Source: Polyangiaceae bacterium
Lineage (GTDB): Bacteria; Myxococcota_A; Polyangia; Polyangiales; Polyangiaceae
NCBI GenBank assembly: GCA_015075635.1
Contig: JABTUA010000001.1
Coordinates: forward strand, 558,001-622,000
Direction of reading: 5' to 3'
DNA: 64,000 bases
Position 1 is the stretch's first letter, and each line of letters begins with the position of its first letter. Shown one piece after another: positions 16,643 to 25,466 of the stretch. Position numbers and translations under genes: made by a program. The notes under the pieces are model-generated. The model did no database searches. It saw only the letters and a list, made by a program, of their open reading frames with translations, and was not told where the DNA came from.

Positions 16643-17488
16643 ATGGCCCGCGCCGAAGCCCTCCCGAGCTTCACTCCGATGGAAGTCGGGGTCGCCGTCG
16701 CCGCGGCGTCGTTCATTCAGGCCTTCTTCTTCATCCTGCTGATCGCCGCCGGAAAGCCCCGGGTGGAGATCAAGGCCAAGGAGGAGCTCTTGCCGCGCGA
16801 GCTGCCCATGGCGGTCAAGCCCGTGCTCGACGACGCCCCGCTGCTCAAGCTCGGCGGCAAGAAGGTCAAGCCGAAGCTGCCGGACATGTGGAAGAAGCTC
16901 GATCCCACGCCGGTGCAGCGCTTCGAGGAGAAGAGCGCGCCGAGCGAGAAGGCCAAGGACGACCCGCAGGCCGCGCCCACCAGCTCCGTCGCCATCGGCG
17001 ACGCCGCCGCCCCGCCGCCGGACGCCGAGCTCGCCAAGGAGGTCGATCCCACCTTGCAGGAGCTCGACGCTGCCGTCGCGGACAAGGACCCCGAGGTCGA
17101 GGGCCCGGGCGCCAAGGACGGCGTCAAGGAGGGCACCGAGACCGATCCGCTGAAGGCGCGCGCCGTCGATCAGTACCGGATGAAGATCGCCGGCTGGTTC
17201 AGCTCGCGCTTCAAGGCCCCGGTGGGGCAGGTGCCCTGCGAGGAGCTTCAGAAGCTGTCGGCCGCGGTGAACGCCAGCGTGAGCCCCGACGGCACCGTGA
17301 CCGGCTACAGCATCTCGCGGCCCAGCGGCAACGCGGCCTTCGATGCCAAGGTGAAGGCGACCATGGACGGCGTCATCGGCCAGCAAGTGCCGCCGCCGCC
17401 GCCGCTCTACCCAGGCATCCTGGGCTCCACGGTGTACCCGACGTTTTCAGGAAAAGGCGCCAAATGCGAGCAACCTCCCGCACCGTAG
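16643..17488 (+). CDS. TolA/TonB-like energy-transfer protein
   Basis: 281 residues. One membrane segment near the N-terminus (about 14-36, VAVAAASFIQAFFFILLIAAG), then an extended Lys/Pro/Asp-rich periplasmic region, then a C-terminal domain (about 180-281, with VNASVSPDGTVTGYSISRPS) of TonB/TolA type. Position between tolR and tolB indicates TolA function. It lacks the long Ala/Lys coiled coil of enterobacterial TolA. It starts three bases after tolR and overlaps tolB by 25 bases. Confidence 0.8.
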   Translation: MARAEALPSFTPMEVGVAVAAASFIQAFFFILLIAAGKPRVEIKAKEELLPRELPMAVKPVLDDAPLLKLGGKKVKPKLPDMWKKLDPTPVQRFEEKSAPSEKAKDDPQAAPTSSVAIGDAAAPPPDAELAKEVDPTLQELDAAVADKDPEVEGPGAKDGVKEGTETDPLKARAVDQYRMKIAGWFSSRFKAPVGQVPCEELQKLSAAVNASVSPDGTVTGYSISRPSGNAAFDAKVKATMDGVIGQQVPPPPPLYPGILGSTVYPTFSGKGAKCEQPPAP

Positions 17489-18759
17489 TCGCGCTCGCGC
17501 TCCTCAGCGCGACCGCGGCGGCACAAGAAGCCAAGCCCGACGAGAGCGTGCTGGGCGAGTTCGTCGTCACCAGCTCCGCCACCGCCAACGAGCGCGTGCC
17601 GAAGATCGCCGTGTTGCCCTCCCTCTCCCCGGACATGGAAGACGTGGTGGTGCGCGGCACCGTGCGCCGCGATCTGGAGCTGACCGGCCTGTACGACCTG
17701 ATCCCGGACGCCAAAGCCCCCGCCGGGCTCTACGGCTTCGACGACGCCGTGGACGTGGACGCCTGGAAGAAGCTCGGCGCCGAGGCCATCGTGAAGGCGG
17801 CGGCGCGCAAGCACGCATCGGGCAAGATCGAGGTGTTCGGCCTGGCCTACTTCATGAACGTGGGCAAGGACCCGGTCTACGAGAAGAAGCTCCTGGTCGA
17901 TCCGAAGGACGTGCGCGTGACCGCGCACCGCGTGACGGACGCGCTGCTCGGCGCCCTCACCGGCCGGCCCGGCGGCTTCGCCAGCCAGTTCGTCTACAGC
18001 GGCCGCTGGGGCACGAAGAGCTTTCGCATCTTCCGCATGGACTCCGACGGTCACGACCTCCGGCCGATCAGTGACGACAAGGACACGTCCATCGCGCCCG
18101 CCTGGGGCCCGAACCAGCAGATCTTCTACGGCACGAGCAAGAACTACTCGCCCTATCGCTTGATGCGCTTCGACGGCGCGAAGCACGAGCGCGTCGCCGT
18201 CCCGTTCAAGACCAGCGTCTACAGCGTGGCCTTCGACAAGACTCACGCCAAGATGGCCGTAGCCGTCGCCGAGTCCACGGGCAGCGCCATCTGGGTCGGC
18301 AAGCCCGACGGCAGCGAGATGAAGAAGGTCAGCTCGAGCGAGATGGCCACCCACCCGGTGTGGAGCCCCTCGGGGAAGCTCGCCTGGGTCGGCGGCAGCA
18401 ACAAGAAGGGCTCGCAGCGCGTCTACGTGGACGACAAGCCCGTCTCCCCAGCGGGTTTCACCGCCGGCGCGCCGGCCTTCTGCGACACGGAGGACGGCAT
18501 CCGTCTGGTCTACTCGGTGTCCGTAGGCGGCGATCGCCACGACATCGTGATGAGCGGCGAGAAAGGCGGCGGCATCCAGCGCCTGACGCAGAACCAGGGC
18601 TCGAACACCGCGCCCGCGTGCAGCCCCGACGGCCGCCTGCTCGCGTTCTTCTCCACGCGCAAGAAGCCCGGCACCTACTTCATGAGCCTGAAGCGCTGGA
18701 AGACGCAGCAGCTCAACTCTCAGCTCGGCGAGTCGCTGCGCTGGGAGGCGCTGCCGTGA
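17464..18759 (+). CDS. tolB: TolB beta-propeller protein
   Basis: 431 residues. A signal peptide ends at about ATAAAQ, followed by the TolB N-terminal domain (about 40-165, with KIAVLPSLS) and a six-bladed propeller (about 175-425) with blade motifs such as FRIFRMDSDGHDLRPIS, APAWGPN and APACSPDGRLLAF. It acts in the periplasm and binds Pal and the TolA-like protein. The ATG lies inside the end of the upstream gene. Last gene of the Tol-Pal operon; 143 bases of apparently non-coding DNA follow. Confidence 0.92.
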   Translation: MRATSRTVVALALLSATAAAQEAKPDESVLGEFVVTSSATANERVPKIAVLPSLSPDMEDVVVRGTVRRDLELTGLYDLIPDAKAPAGLYGFDDAVDVDAWKKLGAEAIVKAAARKHASGKIEVFGLAYFMNVGKDPVYEKKLLVDPKDVRVTAHRVTDALLGALTGRPGGFASQFVYSGRWGTKSFRIFRMDSDGHDLRPISDDKDTSIAPAWGPNQQIFYGTSKNYSPYRLMRFDGAKHERVAVPFKTSVYSVAFDKTHAKMAVAVAESTGSAIWVGKPDGSEMKKVSSSEMATHPVWSPSGKLAWVGGSNKKGSQRVYVDDKPVSPAGFTAGAPAFCDTEDGIRLVYSVSVGGDRHDIVMSGEKGGGIQRLTQNQGSNTAPACSPDGRLLAFFSTRKKPGTYFMSLKRWKTQQLNSQLGESLRWEALP

Positions 18760-18890
18760 CCATTCACGTTCCCGCCCACCCGCCCCCGCCGTAGTCCTCC
18801 CGCGGGGGCTCACCGCCCCAGCGAACCCCCGACGCGGCTCGCGCTGCTCGGCGCGGGCTCGCGTTGCTCGCGGTGCCCCCGGGTGCGAGG

Positions 18891-18902
18891 TAAGCTCCTC
18901 CG
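18891..18902 (+). promoter_or_regulatory. -10-like box directly before a start codon (leaderless promoter candidate)
   Basis: TAAGCT at 18891-18896, then six bases and the GTG at 18903. No Shine-Dalgarno and no convincing -35 box are seen. Confidence 0.4.
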
Positions 18903-19481
18903 GTGTCCAGCGCGGCGCCGCGGCTCCTGACCTTCGCTGATCTCGAGGCGCTCGGGGAGGATGTCTCCGCCGAGATCGTCGGCGGCACGCTGGTCTACAA
19001 GGCCAGCCCGAGCGGCGAGCACGCCGACGCGCAGGCGGCGCTCGCCGCGTTCCTGCGCCCCCAATTCCATCGCAAGAGCGGCCAAGGCGGACCAGGGGGC
19101 TGGTGGATCGTCACCGAGTGCGACATCGAGCTCGGCGCGCACGACGTGTTTCGCCCGGATGTCTGCGGCTGGCGGCGCGACCGCGTGCCGGAGCGACTCA
19201 CCGGCCGACCCGTGCGCATCCGCCCCGACTGGGTGTGCGAGATCCTGTCGAACAGCAACGCGGCGACCGATCAGGTGGACAAGTTCCGCGTCTACGCGAC
19301 GGCCGGCGTGCCGTTCTACTGGATCAGCGATCCGGAGCGAAAGATCCTGACCGTGTACCGCCTCGAACAGCGCGAGTACGTGGTCGCGCTCCAGGCCAAG
19401 CAGGGCGAGACGGTGAACGCGCCGCCATTCGAGGCCGTGGCGCTCCGAGTCGGGCTCCTGTTCGGCGAAGATCCGGACTGA
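18903..19481 (+). CDS. Uma2-family (DUF820) endonuclease-like protein
   Basis: 192 residues starting at GTG. It matches the Uma2/DUF820 family of PD-(D/E)XK-fold proteins: EIVGGTLV near the N-terminus, FRPDVCGWRRD (about 80-90), RPDWVCEILSNSN and the Lys-containing DQVDKFRVYATAGVPFYW. These give the acidic D, the E of CEILS and the K of DKFR that form the nuclease-like site. The family is abundant in cyanobacteria and myxobacteria; its role is poorly known, and links to mobile or defence functions are inference. Its stop lies one base from the convergent lipoprotein gene. Confidence 0.85.
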   Translation: MSSAAPRLLTFADLEALGEDVSAEIVGGTLVYKASPSGEHADAQAALAAFLRPQFHRKSGQGGPGGWWIVTECDIELGAHDVFRPDVCGWRRDRVPERLTGRPVRIRPDWVCEILSNSNAATDQVDKFRVYATAGVPFYWISDPERKILTVYRLEQREYVVALQAKQGETVNAPPFEAVALRVGLLFGEDPD

Positions 19482-19482
19482 C

Positions 19483-21996
19483 TCAGGGCTGACACTTCAC
19501 GAGGCGCGCCTTCAGCGCGCCGTCTTGCCAGGCCATGGCGAAGGTGTTCGCGTCCACGGGCGCGACGCTGGGCACGCTGACCGTGGTGGTCATGTCGAGA
19601 TCCGTGAAGGTGACGGCGGGCGTGCTCAGCGACTCCGGCACCCAGGCGAAGGAGACGTAGTTGCTCCGCGCCGCGGTCAAGAGCACGCCGCCCGCGACCG
19701 GTGCCACGCGCGCGTCGCCGGCCCCCACGCCGGACGGGACGGAGATGGTCGCCAGCGTGGCGCCGGTGGTCTCGTGGATGCGGTGCAGGTCGAATGTGCT
19801 GTTGGAGGCGCGTTTCGTCACGACGATGAAGCTCGAGCCCACGTGGGTGGCACCGACCGGGAACTCGTTGTCGCCCTGCAGCACGGTGGTGGAGACCTGG
19901 ATCGGCGCGACGAGGCCGCTCAGGTTCTTGGTGCCTACGGCCGAGCACATGCGCCAGCCGTTCGAGCTGCAGCGCCAGGCGGCCAGGGTCGACGACGGCC
20001 CCGCTGCGATGACCGGGGACGAGCCGCTGGTGTAGGTGGTGTTCGTGAGCGCCGAGCCCGGGTCCAGGAGGTGCGGCGTGGTGCCGGCGCCGGCCGCGCT
20101 CATGGTCGCGGCGTAGATGCGGTCCGTGGCGTTGTCGCCGTGGCGGTCGAACCAGACCATCACGTATTCGCTGCCGTTCCAGGCGAGGTCGGGCCGGCTG
20201 GCCACCAGGTTGGCCCCGTCCAAACCCCAGCCGTAGACCGACGCCAGCGGCGTCGTGAGGGGCGTCCCGAGAGCCGCGTCGGTACGGAAGAGCGTGGAGG
20301 TCTGAGCGGCGCCTCCTGTCTGGACGGTCGTCCCGAACGCGATGCTGGTGCCATCCGTGGCCGCGCCGAGGCCCCAGACCTGCTCCCAGGCGCCGAAGTC
20401 GGTGTTGCTGCCCTGCACGGCCAGCCCGGAGTCCAGCTTGTAGGCGCGGATCATCTTCTGCGAGCCGTTGACGACGGCGAAGACGCGGAACGACCCGTCG
20501 GCCATGCGCAGGATGGCCGGGCCGCCCGGCACGTCGTCGTAGATCTGCTTGCCGGCGTAGACGGCGCCGGTGGCGAGCGTGGTCGCCGGCTGCGCCTTCC
20601 AGAGGCCCTCGTCCACGAAGCCGTTGCAGTTGTTGTCGAGCTGATCGCAGAGCTCCGGCGCGCCGCCGTAGACCTTCGGGTTCTTGTCGTCGCAGTCGTC
20701 GGCGCCGCCGCCGCAGCCCATGGCGAAGTGCCCGTCCTTGTCCTGATCGACCGGCGTCACCGTGGCGGTGTGCTCGCAGACACCGCTGGTGGCGTTGCAG
20801 ACGTCCGTGGTGCAGGGGTTCAGATCGTCGCACACCGGGCCCGGCGGCTTGCAGTAGCCACCCACGCAGAGCTCGACGCCGTTGCACACGATGTTGTCGC
20901 TGCACTCGGCGTTCGTGGTGCAGCTCTTGCCCGCGTCGGCGCCGCCGGTGCCGCCTGTGCCGCCGGTGCCGCCCGTGCCGCCGCTGCCGCCGCTGCCGCC
21001 GTCCGGGCTGCAGAGCGCGCCGCCCTTCACGCAGAAGTTGGACAGGCAGCAGTAGCCGCCGGCCATGTCGCAGTCGCCGCTGTTCAGGCACTCGTAGGCG
21101 CAGACGCCGCCCGCCACGCAGACCAGGCCGCTCGAGCACTGGCTGGTGTGCGTGCAGGGGTTCCCGTAGCCCGGAGGCGCGCCGTCCGGCGCCGCGTAGA
21201 CGCAGGCGTTGTTCAGGCACTGCTTGCCGGCGGCGCAGTCCACCTGGGTCTTGCACTCGAGCTCGCAGCTACCGAGCTTGCAGACCAGCGGCGCCGTGCA
21301 CTCGCTGTTCAGCTTGCAGGGCGCGCCGGTGTCCAGGCTCACGTCGCTGCCGGCGTCGGGGACGACGCCGCCAGTCGTGCAGCGGTTGTCCACGCAACTC
21401 TGCCCGATCGAGCAGTCCTTGTTGCCCTTGCACTGGAGCTTGCAGAACCCACCCATGCACACGAGCGGGTCCTTGCAGTCGCTGCTGTACTCGCACGGTT
21501 GACCGCTGCCCGGCGGGTCGGAAACGTCGCCGCCTGCGTCGCCGAGCTTGTTGGGCAACGCGCCGTTCACCAGCTCGAACGAGTCGGCGCAGACTCCGCC
21601 GACGCAGAGCTGTCCGGGCACGCAGTCGCCGTCCTTCGTGCACGGGTCGCGGCACTCGCCATCGTCGCCACAAAGCAGCGGCGCAGGACAGCTGGCGGAT
21701 GAGTCGCAGTCCTGTTCTTCCGGCAAGAGACACACGTGCTCGGGCTTGGTCCCGAGCACGCAGCGCAGCCCGGTTTCGCAGTCAGCGCTGGTGTTGCATT
21801 GGATGTGACAGCGCTGGAACGCGCAGATCAGCGGATTCGGGCTCTGGCTGCAGTCGCTGTTGATGAGGCAGCCCTCCGCCAGCTTCGCGCGCCGGAGCGC
21901 TGCCGCCTCGTCGTCGCCCCCGCACGCCGCGGCCAGCACCAGCCCCGTCGCACACCAAAAGAACACCCCTCGCCTGCGACCCACACCCGTCAGCAT
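19483..21996 (-). CDS. Large Cys-rich MopE-like lipoprotein
   Basis: 837 residues. The lipobox is LAAAC at the end of the signal peptide. Residues about 40-330 hold many short Cys repeats (CLINSDCSQSPNPLIC, CKTQVDCAAGKQC and similar) that resemble dickkopf/EGF-like units. A Gly/Thr linker (GGSGGTGGTGGTGGTGG) follows, then a MopE-like stretch with DDCDDKNPKVYGGAPELCDQ and DNNCNGFVDEG (about 430-465), where acidic residues and Cys could bind metal. The C-terminal part (about 475-837) looks like a beta-propeller of repeats. It is probably displayed on the cell surface. Confidence 0.8.
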   Translation of the reverse strand: MLTGVGRRRGVFFWCATGLVLAAACGGDDEAAALRRAKLAEGCLINSDCSQSPNPLICAFQRCHIQCNTSADCETGLRCVLGTKPEHVCLLPEEQDCDSSASCPAPLLCGDDGECRDPCTKDGDCVPGQLCVGGVCADSFELVNGALPNKLGDAGGDVSDPPGSGQPCEYSSDCKDPLVCMGGFCKLQCKGNKDCSIGQSCVDNRCTTGGVVPDAGSDVSLDTGAPCKLNSECTAPLVCKLGSCELECKTQVDCAAGKQCLNNACVYAAPDGAPPGYGNPCTHTSQCSSGLVCVAGGVCAYECLNSGDCDMAGGYCCLSNFCVKGGALCSPDGGSGGSGGTGGTGGTGGTGGADAGKSCTTNAECSDNIVCNGVELCVGGYCKPPGPVCDDLNPCTTDVCNATSGVCEHTATVTPVDQDKDGHFAMGCGGGADDCDDKNPKVYGGAPELCDQLDNNCNGFVDEGLWKAQPATTLATGAVYAGKQIYDDVPGGPAILRMADGSFRVFAVVNGSQKMIRAYKLDSGLAVQGSNTDFGAWEQVWGLGAATDGTSIAFGTTVQTGGAAQTSTLFRTDAALGTPLTTPLASVYGWGLDGANLVASRPDLAWNGSEYVMVWFDRHGDNATDRIYAATMSAAGAGTTPHLLDPGSALTNTTYTSGSSPVIAAGPSSTLAAWRCSSNGWRMCSAVGTKNLSGLVAPIQVSTTVLQGDNEFPVGATHVGSSFIVVTKRASNSTFDLHRIHETTGATLATISVPSGVGAGDARVAPVAGGVLLTAARSNYVSFAWVPESLSTPAVTFTDLDMTTTVSVPSVAPVDANTFAMAWQDGALKARLVKCQP

Positions 21997-22010
21997 GACC
22001 CGGCATATTA
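21997..22010 (-). promoter_or_regulatory. -10-like box close to a start codon
   Basis: TAATAT on the minus strand (22010-22005), five of six matches to consensus, then eight bases and the ATG at 21996. Suggests a very short or absent leader. Confidence 0.4.
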
Positions 22011-22054
22011 CGTGAGCCGAGGAGAGCGTGAGCGGGAATATTTGTGTGCCGGAT

Positions 22055-22642
22055 TCAGACGAACACGCCGGACAGCGCCATTGGGATCTGGGCGTTGCCG
22101 ACGATCTTGATCTTGCCGCTCATGGCCAACTGCATCGGGTTCTGCTTGCCCGTCTGCATGTCCATGAAGTCGTTCATCTTGCACTCGAGCCGGCAGTCCG
22201 GCGCGTCGAGCTTCGGGGTGCCGTTGCCCGGGGTGATCCCGAGCTTGTGCGCGGGGCCGCCCGCGTCCACCACGAAGGCCACCGTGCCCTGGATGTTCTT
22301 CACGAGCTTCACCCGCTCGGCGTCCACGGTCAGGGCCTTGAAGGCCATCACCTGCTGCTCCGGCTTGAGCTCCGCGTCGCCCTGCATGATGGCGCCCTGC
22401 ACGAAGATCGGCTCGAAGTCCTCGGGGCCGACGGTCACCTGGATGATGACGTCGTCCTGCATGCCCTCGCTCACCTCGAGCTCGCCGTCCTTCAGGCGCA
22501 GCGTCCACTCCCCGGCGCCGGTCACGCGAAACACCATCGACCCGCTGGAGGACTTTCCGGACAGGCCCGCCTTCATCGCCTCGAAGCGCGAGGGCAGGTA
22601 CTGGGTGAAGAACTCCTTCGGTGTCGTCGGGACGTCGGTCAT
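22055..22642 (-). CDS. SCP2 sterol-binding domain protein
   Basis: 195 residues, soluble. The sequence fits the SCP-2 sterol-transfer fold: FRVTGAGEWTLRLKDGELEV (about 39-58), VTVGPEDFEPIFVQG and the late LAMSGKIKIVGNA. Members bind lipids or acyl chains in a hydrophobic tunnel and transfer them between membranes or enzymes. The ligand is unknown. It stands alone with its own apparent promoter. Confidence 0.85.
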   Translation of the reverse strand: MTDVPTTPKEFFTQYLPSRFEAMKAGLSGKSSSGSMVFRVTGAGEWTLRLKDGELEVSEGMQDDVIIQVTVGPEDFEPIFVQGAIMQGDAELKPEQQVMAFKALTVDAERVKLVKNIQGTVAFVVDAGGPAHKLGITPGNGTPKLDAPDCRLECKMNDFMDMQTGKQNPMQLAMSGKIKIVGNAQIPMALSGVFV

Positions 22643-22677
22643 GTGGGGAATGGATCATGCGGGTTTCGTCGCGTCAA
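22643..22677 (-). promoter_or_regulatory. Sigma-70-like promoter, leaderless
   Basis: TTGACG (-35, 22677-22672 on the minus strand), a 17-base spacer, TCCATT (-10, 22654-22649), six bases, then the ATG of the SCP2 gene. The -35 matches five of six consensus bases; the -10 matches only three. Confidence 0.45.
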
Positions 22678-22698
22678 TGATCGCGCTAGGTCAGCCGG

Positions 22699-23163
22699 GT
22701 GAGCGCGGAAGGGACGAGCCGACCCAAGCCGGGCAAGGCGTTCTGGGGGCGCTTCGCGGTCGGGCACTTTCTCGCCTACCCGGTCTGCTTTCTGACCGCG
22801 GCGGGAGCACTGCCCTTCGCGATGATCCTGCGCCGGCAGGAGCTCTTGAACCCCGGCCGAGCCGGCGCGCGCACCAAGCTGGTCGCCGACGCGGCTCGGG
22901 ATCTGAAGCTCTCGGGCATCGAGGCGGCGCAGGTCGAGCTCGTCCTGGAGTGGGCGATGTGGGCGTGCCTCTTGGTGTTCGTGGTCCTCCACCTGGCCGC
23001 GCTGCCCTGGTCTTTCGCGGCAGCGGCGGCGGCGCGGCACCCGGCCCGAGGCGACGGCGGGATCCGGCGCGGATTTCGAATTTTCGCGGGGACCGCCGCC
23101 ACTACTGTGGTGCTCGTGGCTTTGGCCGGCACCGCCGGCTGGATTTGGGTGCTGACCCGATGA
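22699..23163 (+). CDS. Small polytopic membrane protein, hypothetical
   Basis: 154 residues starting at GTG. Three hydrophobic segments are visible: about 21-44 (VGHFLAYPVCFLTAAGALPFAM), 84-110 (LEWAMWACLLVFVVLHLAAL) and 131-152 (TAATTVVLVALAGTAGWIWVL). No family recognised. Its stop TGA overlaps the ATG of the next lipoprotein gene by four bases (ATGA), so the two are coupled. Confidence 0.7.
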   Translation: MSAEGTSRPKPGKAFWGRFAVGHFLAYPVCFLTAAGALPFAMILRRQELLNPGRAGARTKLVADAARDLKLSGIEAAQVELVLEWAMWACLLVFVVLHLAALPWSFAAAAAARHPARGDGGIRRGFRIFAGTAATTVVLVALAGTAGWIWVLTR

Positions 23164-23993
23164 ATGCTGATCGCATGACCCGCCTCTCGGTTTTCGGCTT
23201 GCTGGCGTCCCTGGCCTACCTCGGCGCCTGCGGGAGCAGCGAGGACAAGTCCGGCAGCGGCGGCGCGGCCGGCAGCGCGGGCAACCCCAACGTGATCCTG
23301 GACGGCGGCGGGATCATCCCCGACGCGCCGAACGGCGAGGCGCTGTGCCAGACCGGGGAGTGCAACTACCAGAAGCAGGACTGCCCGAGCGGGGGTAGCT
23401 GCATCCCGACCGACACCCCGCCGGCGAACGGCGACTGGCCACCCAAGTGCTTCAGCGCGGGGGCCAAGCAGCCCGGCGAGAGCTGCTCTGCCTGGAACGA
23501 CTGCGCGCTCGGCGCGTTCTGCGTCGGCATCGGCGGCGCCGCCGACGGCGGCGTGACCCCCGGGACCTGTCGCAAGCTCTGCTGCGGCGGCGACTGGTCG
23601 GCGTGCCCCAAGGACCAGAGCTGCATCCAGCAGGTCTACCTGGTGCGCCCGGGCGGCGGCGATCCGGTGTACGCCAAGGCCGACGTCTGCGCGCCGGTCA
23701 ACGACTGCGACGTGCTCGATCCGAAGGCCTGCGCGGCCGAGCCCGGGCGGAGCTGCCAGATCGTGGACCCGACGGGCAACGTCGCCTGCATGCCCGCCGG
23801 GACCGGCGGGCCCGGCGACGCCTGCGATCCGAAGAAGCCGTGCAAGGCCGGCTTCGCCTGCGTCGCGGACGAGTGCAGGCGCCTGTGCAAGGCGGTCCCC
23901 GGCGGCGGCGAGCCCTCCTGCCCGGCCTCCGAGGGGACCTGCGTGCACTACGCGCGGGATCCCGCCGGCGTCGGCGAGTGCACGGTGCTCTAG
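23160..23993 (+). CDS. Cys-rich lipoprotein
   Basis: 277 residues from the ATG that overlaps the previous stop; a second in-frame ATG at 23175 is an alternative. The lipobox is YLGAC, followed by a Gly/Ala/Ser linker and a Cys-rich body with spaced pairs such as CQTGECNYQKQDC, CSAWNDCALGAFC and CDPKKPCKAGFACVADEC. This layout recurs in several lipoproteins of the window. The TAG stop lies in the CTAG that flanks a MITE-like element. Confidence 0.8.
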   Translation: MNADRMTRLSVFGLLASLAYLGACGSSEDKSGSGGAAGSAGNPNVILDGGGIIPDAPNGEALCQTGECNYQKQDCPSGGSCIPTDTPPANGDWPPKCFSAGAKQPGESCSAWNDCALGAFCVGIGGAADGGVTPGTCRKLCCGGDWSACPKDQSCIQQVYLVRPGGGDPVYAKADVCAPVNDCDVLDPKACAAEPGRSCQIVDPTGNVACMPAGTGGPGDACDPKKPCKAGFACVADECRRLCKAVPGGGEPSCPASEGTCVHYARDPAGVGECTVL

Positions 23994-24220
23994 GGGTTGT
24001 CCCTGATTCGCGCTCCGCTGGCGGCAGCAGACGCCTCGCGACGCTTCCGTTCGGTCGAAACGGCCGGCGCCGGCCCCGGCCGGTCTCCGCACTCACGCCT
24101 CATTGGCGGATCGAGATCTGATCATGACCAGACTGTTCAAGTGATTCCGGGGCTCGGCTGACCGCCGAGCGGCGCGGATCGAGCCGCTCGGTCGCACACC
24201 GAACTAGGGACACCCCCTAG
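23990..24220. mobile_element. MITE-like element with inverted ends and CTAG target duplication
   Basis: A 223-base insert (23994-24216) between two convergent genes. Its ends are imperfect inverted repeats: the left end starts GGGTTGTCCCTGATTC and the right end, read on the other strand, starts GGGGTGTCCCTAGTTC, 13 of 16 matching. Both sides are flanked by CTAG (23990-23993 and 24217-24220), which fits a 4-base target duplication as made by IS5-group elements (YTAR targets). The inside has no transposase frame and contains GC-rich palindromic stretches near 24060-24085. Removing insert and one CTAG would leave both neighbouring stop codons overlapping in one CTAG. Confidence 0.6.
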
Positions 24221-24513
24221 CCCTTGAGCATGCGGGCGATGGTGTGCGTTTCCTTGGCGCCGAGCAGCCCGAACTGAACCCCGAACCCGCCCGGCTTTGC
24301 CCAGCGCACGGTGCCCGGCAGCTTGAGGTCCGTGCCGGAAATCTTCATGGCGATGCTAAGCTCGGTGCCGAACGCCAGGCTCTCCGCCGACTCGACGAAC
24401 ATGCCGCCCATGCTCACGTCTCTGACGACCCCGGCCACGGGCGGACCGTCCTTGCGCTCGCAGGATACGCTGATCTCTACCTGGACCCGAGGGTGAACGC
24501 GTTTGTCTTGCAC
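24217..24513 (-). CDS. PilZ-domain protein (canonical, stand-alone)
   Basis: 98 residues, essentially one PilZ domain. Both cyclic-di-GMP signatures are present: the Arg motif in KRVHPRVQVEISVSC (about 4-18) and DVSMGGMFVE (about 33-42). The GTG start has a GGAGG at 24519-24523. It probably works as a cyclic-di-GMP adaptor for a partner protein. The stop codon lies in the CTAG flanking the MITE-like element. Confidence 0.88.
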   Translation of the reverse strand: MQDKRVHPRVQVEISVSCERKDGPPVAGVVRDVSMGGMFVESAESLAFGTELSIAMKISGTDLKLPGTVRWAKPGGFGVQFGLLGAKETHTIARMLKG

Positions 24514-24538
24514 TGGCGCCTCCGACCGGCGGGAAAAC

Positions 24539-24551
24539 TACCTTGAGCGGC
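24539..24551 (+). promoter_or_regulatory. -10-like box directly before a start codon
   Basis: TACCTT at 24539-24544, seven bases, then GTG at 24552. It supports GTG 24552 over the in-frame TTG at 24543. Confidence 0.35.
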
Positions 24552-25466
24552 GTGAGTAGCGAAGTCAAGAACGGCCGCGTGCACGGGCGGGCCCGCGGAT
24601 TTTCGCGCCACCTGGAGGGCTGGCAGCCGGCCCTGGTGGCGATCGTGATCGCCGTGACGTTCGCGCTCTTGGTCGTGCCCCGTCCCGCGGCGCCGGACAC
24701 CATTCCGTTGCCCCACGTGGATCATCGCGAAGCCGAGCACGTCGCAGCGCGCGACCGCGAGCTCGCGCAGGCCGCCGCCGCCGAGCCGCTGCCCTACCTG
24801 GTGCGCGCGCTCGGCGAGACGCTGCGCGCGTTCGGCAAGGCGGAGGCGGAGGGGCGCTCCGGCGACGCGGCTCGCAAGCTGCTCGAGCTCCGCGGTCTCG
24901 GACAGACGGCGCGTGCGAAGCACGGCGACGACAGCGTGCTCCGGCTCCAGGCGCTCCAGACCGAGCTGTTCCTGGCGGCCCTCACGCGCTGGGAGCTCCG
25001 CGAGGACCTTGGCGCCGAGCTCGCGGAGCTGGGGGGTGGCTTCGCAGCGAAGGCGGAGGCCGCGGGCTGGCTCCGAGGCCGTCGCCTGGTCGCGACTCCC
25101 GCCGAGCGCCGTGCGCTGTTCAAGGTGCGCTGGAGCGAAGCGACAGGCCTCCGCGGTGTGCCGGCGTTCGCGCCGACCGCCAACGAGCTCCGGACCTACT
25201 ACCGGTTCTTGCTCGCGCACCCGGATCGGGCCCGCAGCATCGAGGAGTCCACGCGCTACGTGGCCGCCGTCGAGAAGGTGGACCTCGAGTACCCGGGCCT
25301 GTTCGCGCGCGGGGTGATCCACTACCGCGCCGGACAGTGGGGCCCGGCGGCGCAGCTGTTCCGGGCGCACCTGGCCAAGCACCCGCGCGGGCCTTGGAGC
25401 CTGCGCGCTCAGAATCATCTGCTTGCCGCCGCCGAGCGAACACGCGAGACCACGCCCGAGCCGTGA
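24552..25466 (+). CDS. Single-pass membrane protein with TPR-like C-terminus
   Basis: 304 residues from the GTG at 24552. One N-terminal membrane segment (about 27-45, ALVAIVIAVTFALLVVP) is followed by a long helical extracytoplasmic region. The C-terminus (about 255-295, FARGVIHYRAGQWGPAAQLFRAHLAKHP) looks like a TPR unit. No family is recognised. Its stop overlaps the GTG start of mfd by four bases (GTGA). Confidence 0.7.
   Translation: MSSEVKNGRVHGRARGFSRHLEGWQPALVAIVIAVTFALLVVPRPAAPDTIPLPHVDHREAEHVAARDRELAQAAAAEPLPYLVRALGETLRAFGKAEAEGRSGDAARKLLELRGLGQTARAKHGDDSVLRLQALQTELFLAALTRWELREDLGAELAELGGGFAAKAEAAGWLRGRRLVATPAERRALFKVRWSEATGLRGVPAFAPTANELRTYYRFLLAHPDRARSIEESTRYVAAVEKVDLEYPGLFARGVIHYRAGQWGPAAQLFRAHLAKHPRGPWSLRAQNHLLAAAERTRETTPEP

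Noticed and set aside
24060-24085. GC-rich palindromes inside the MITE-like element as a terminator
   Set aside because: No T-run follows on either strand; more likely internal structure of the element.
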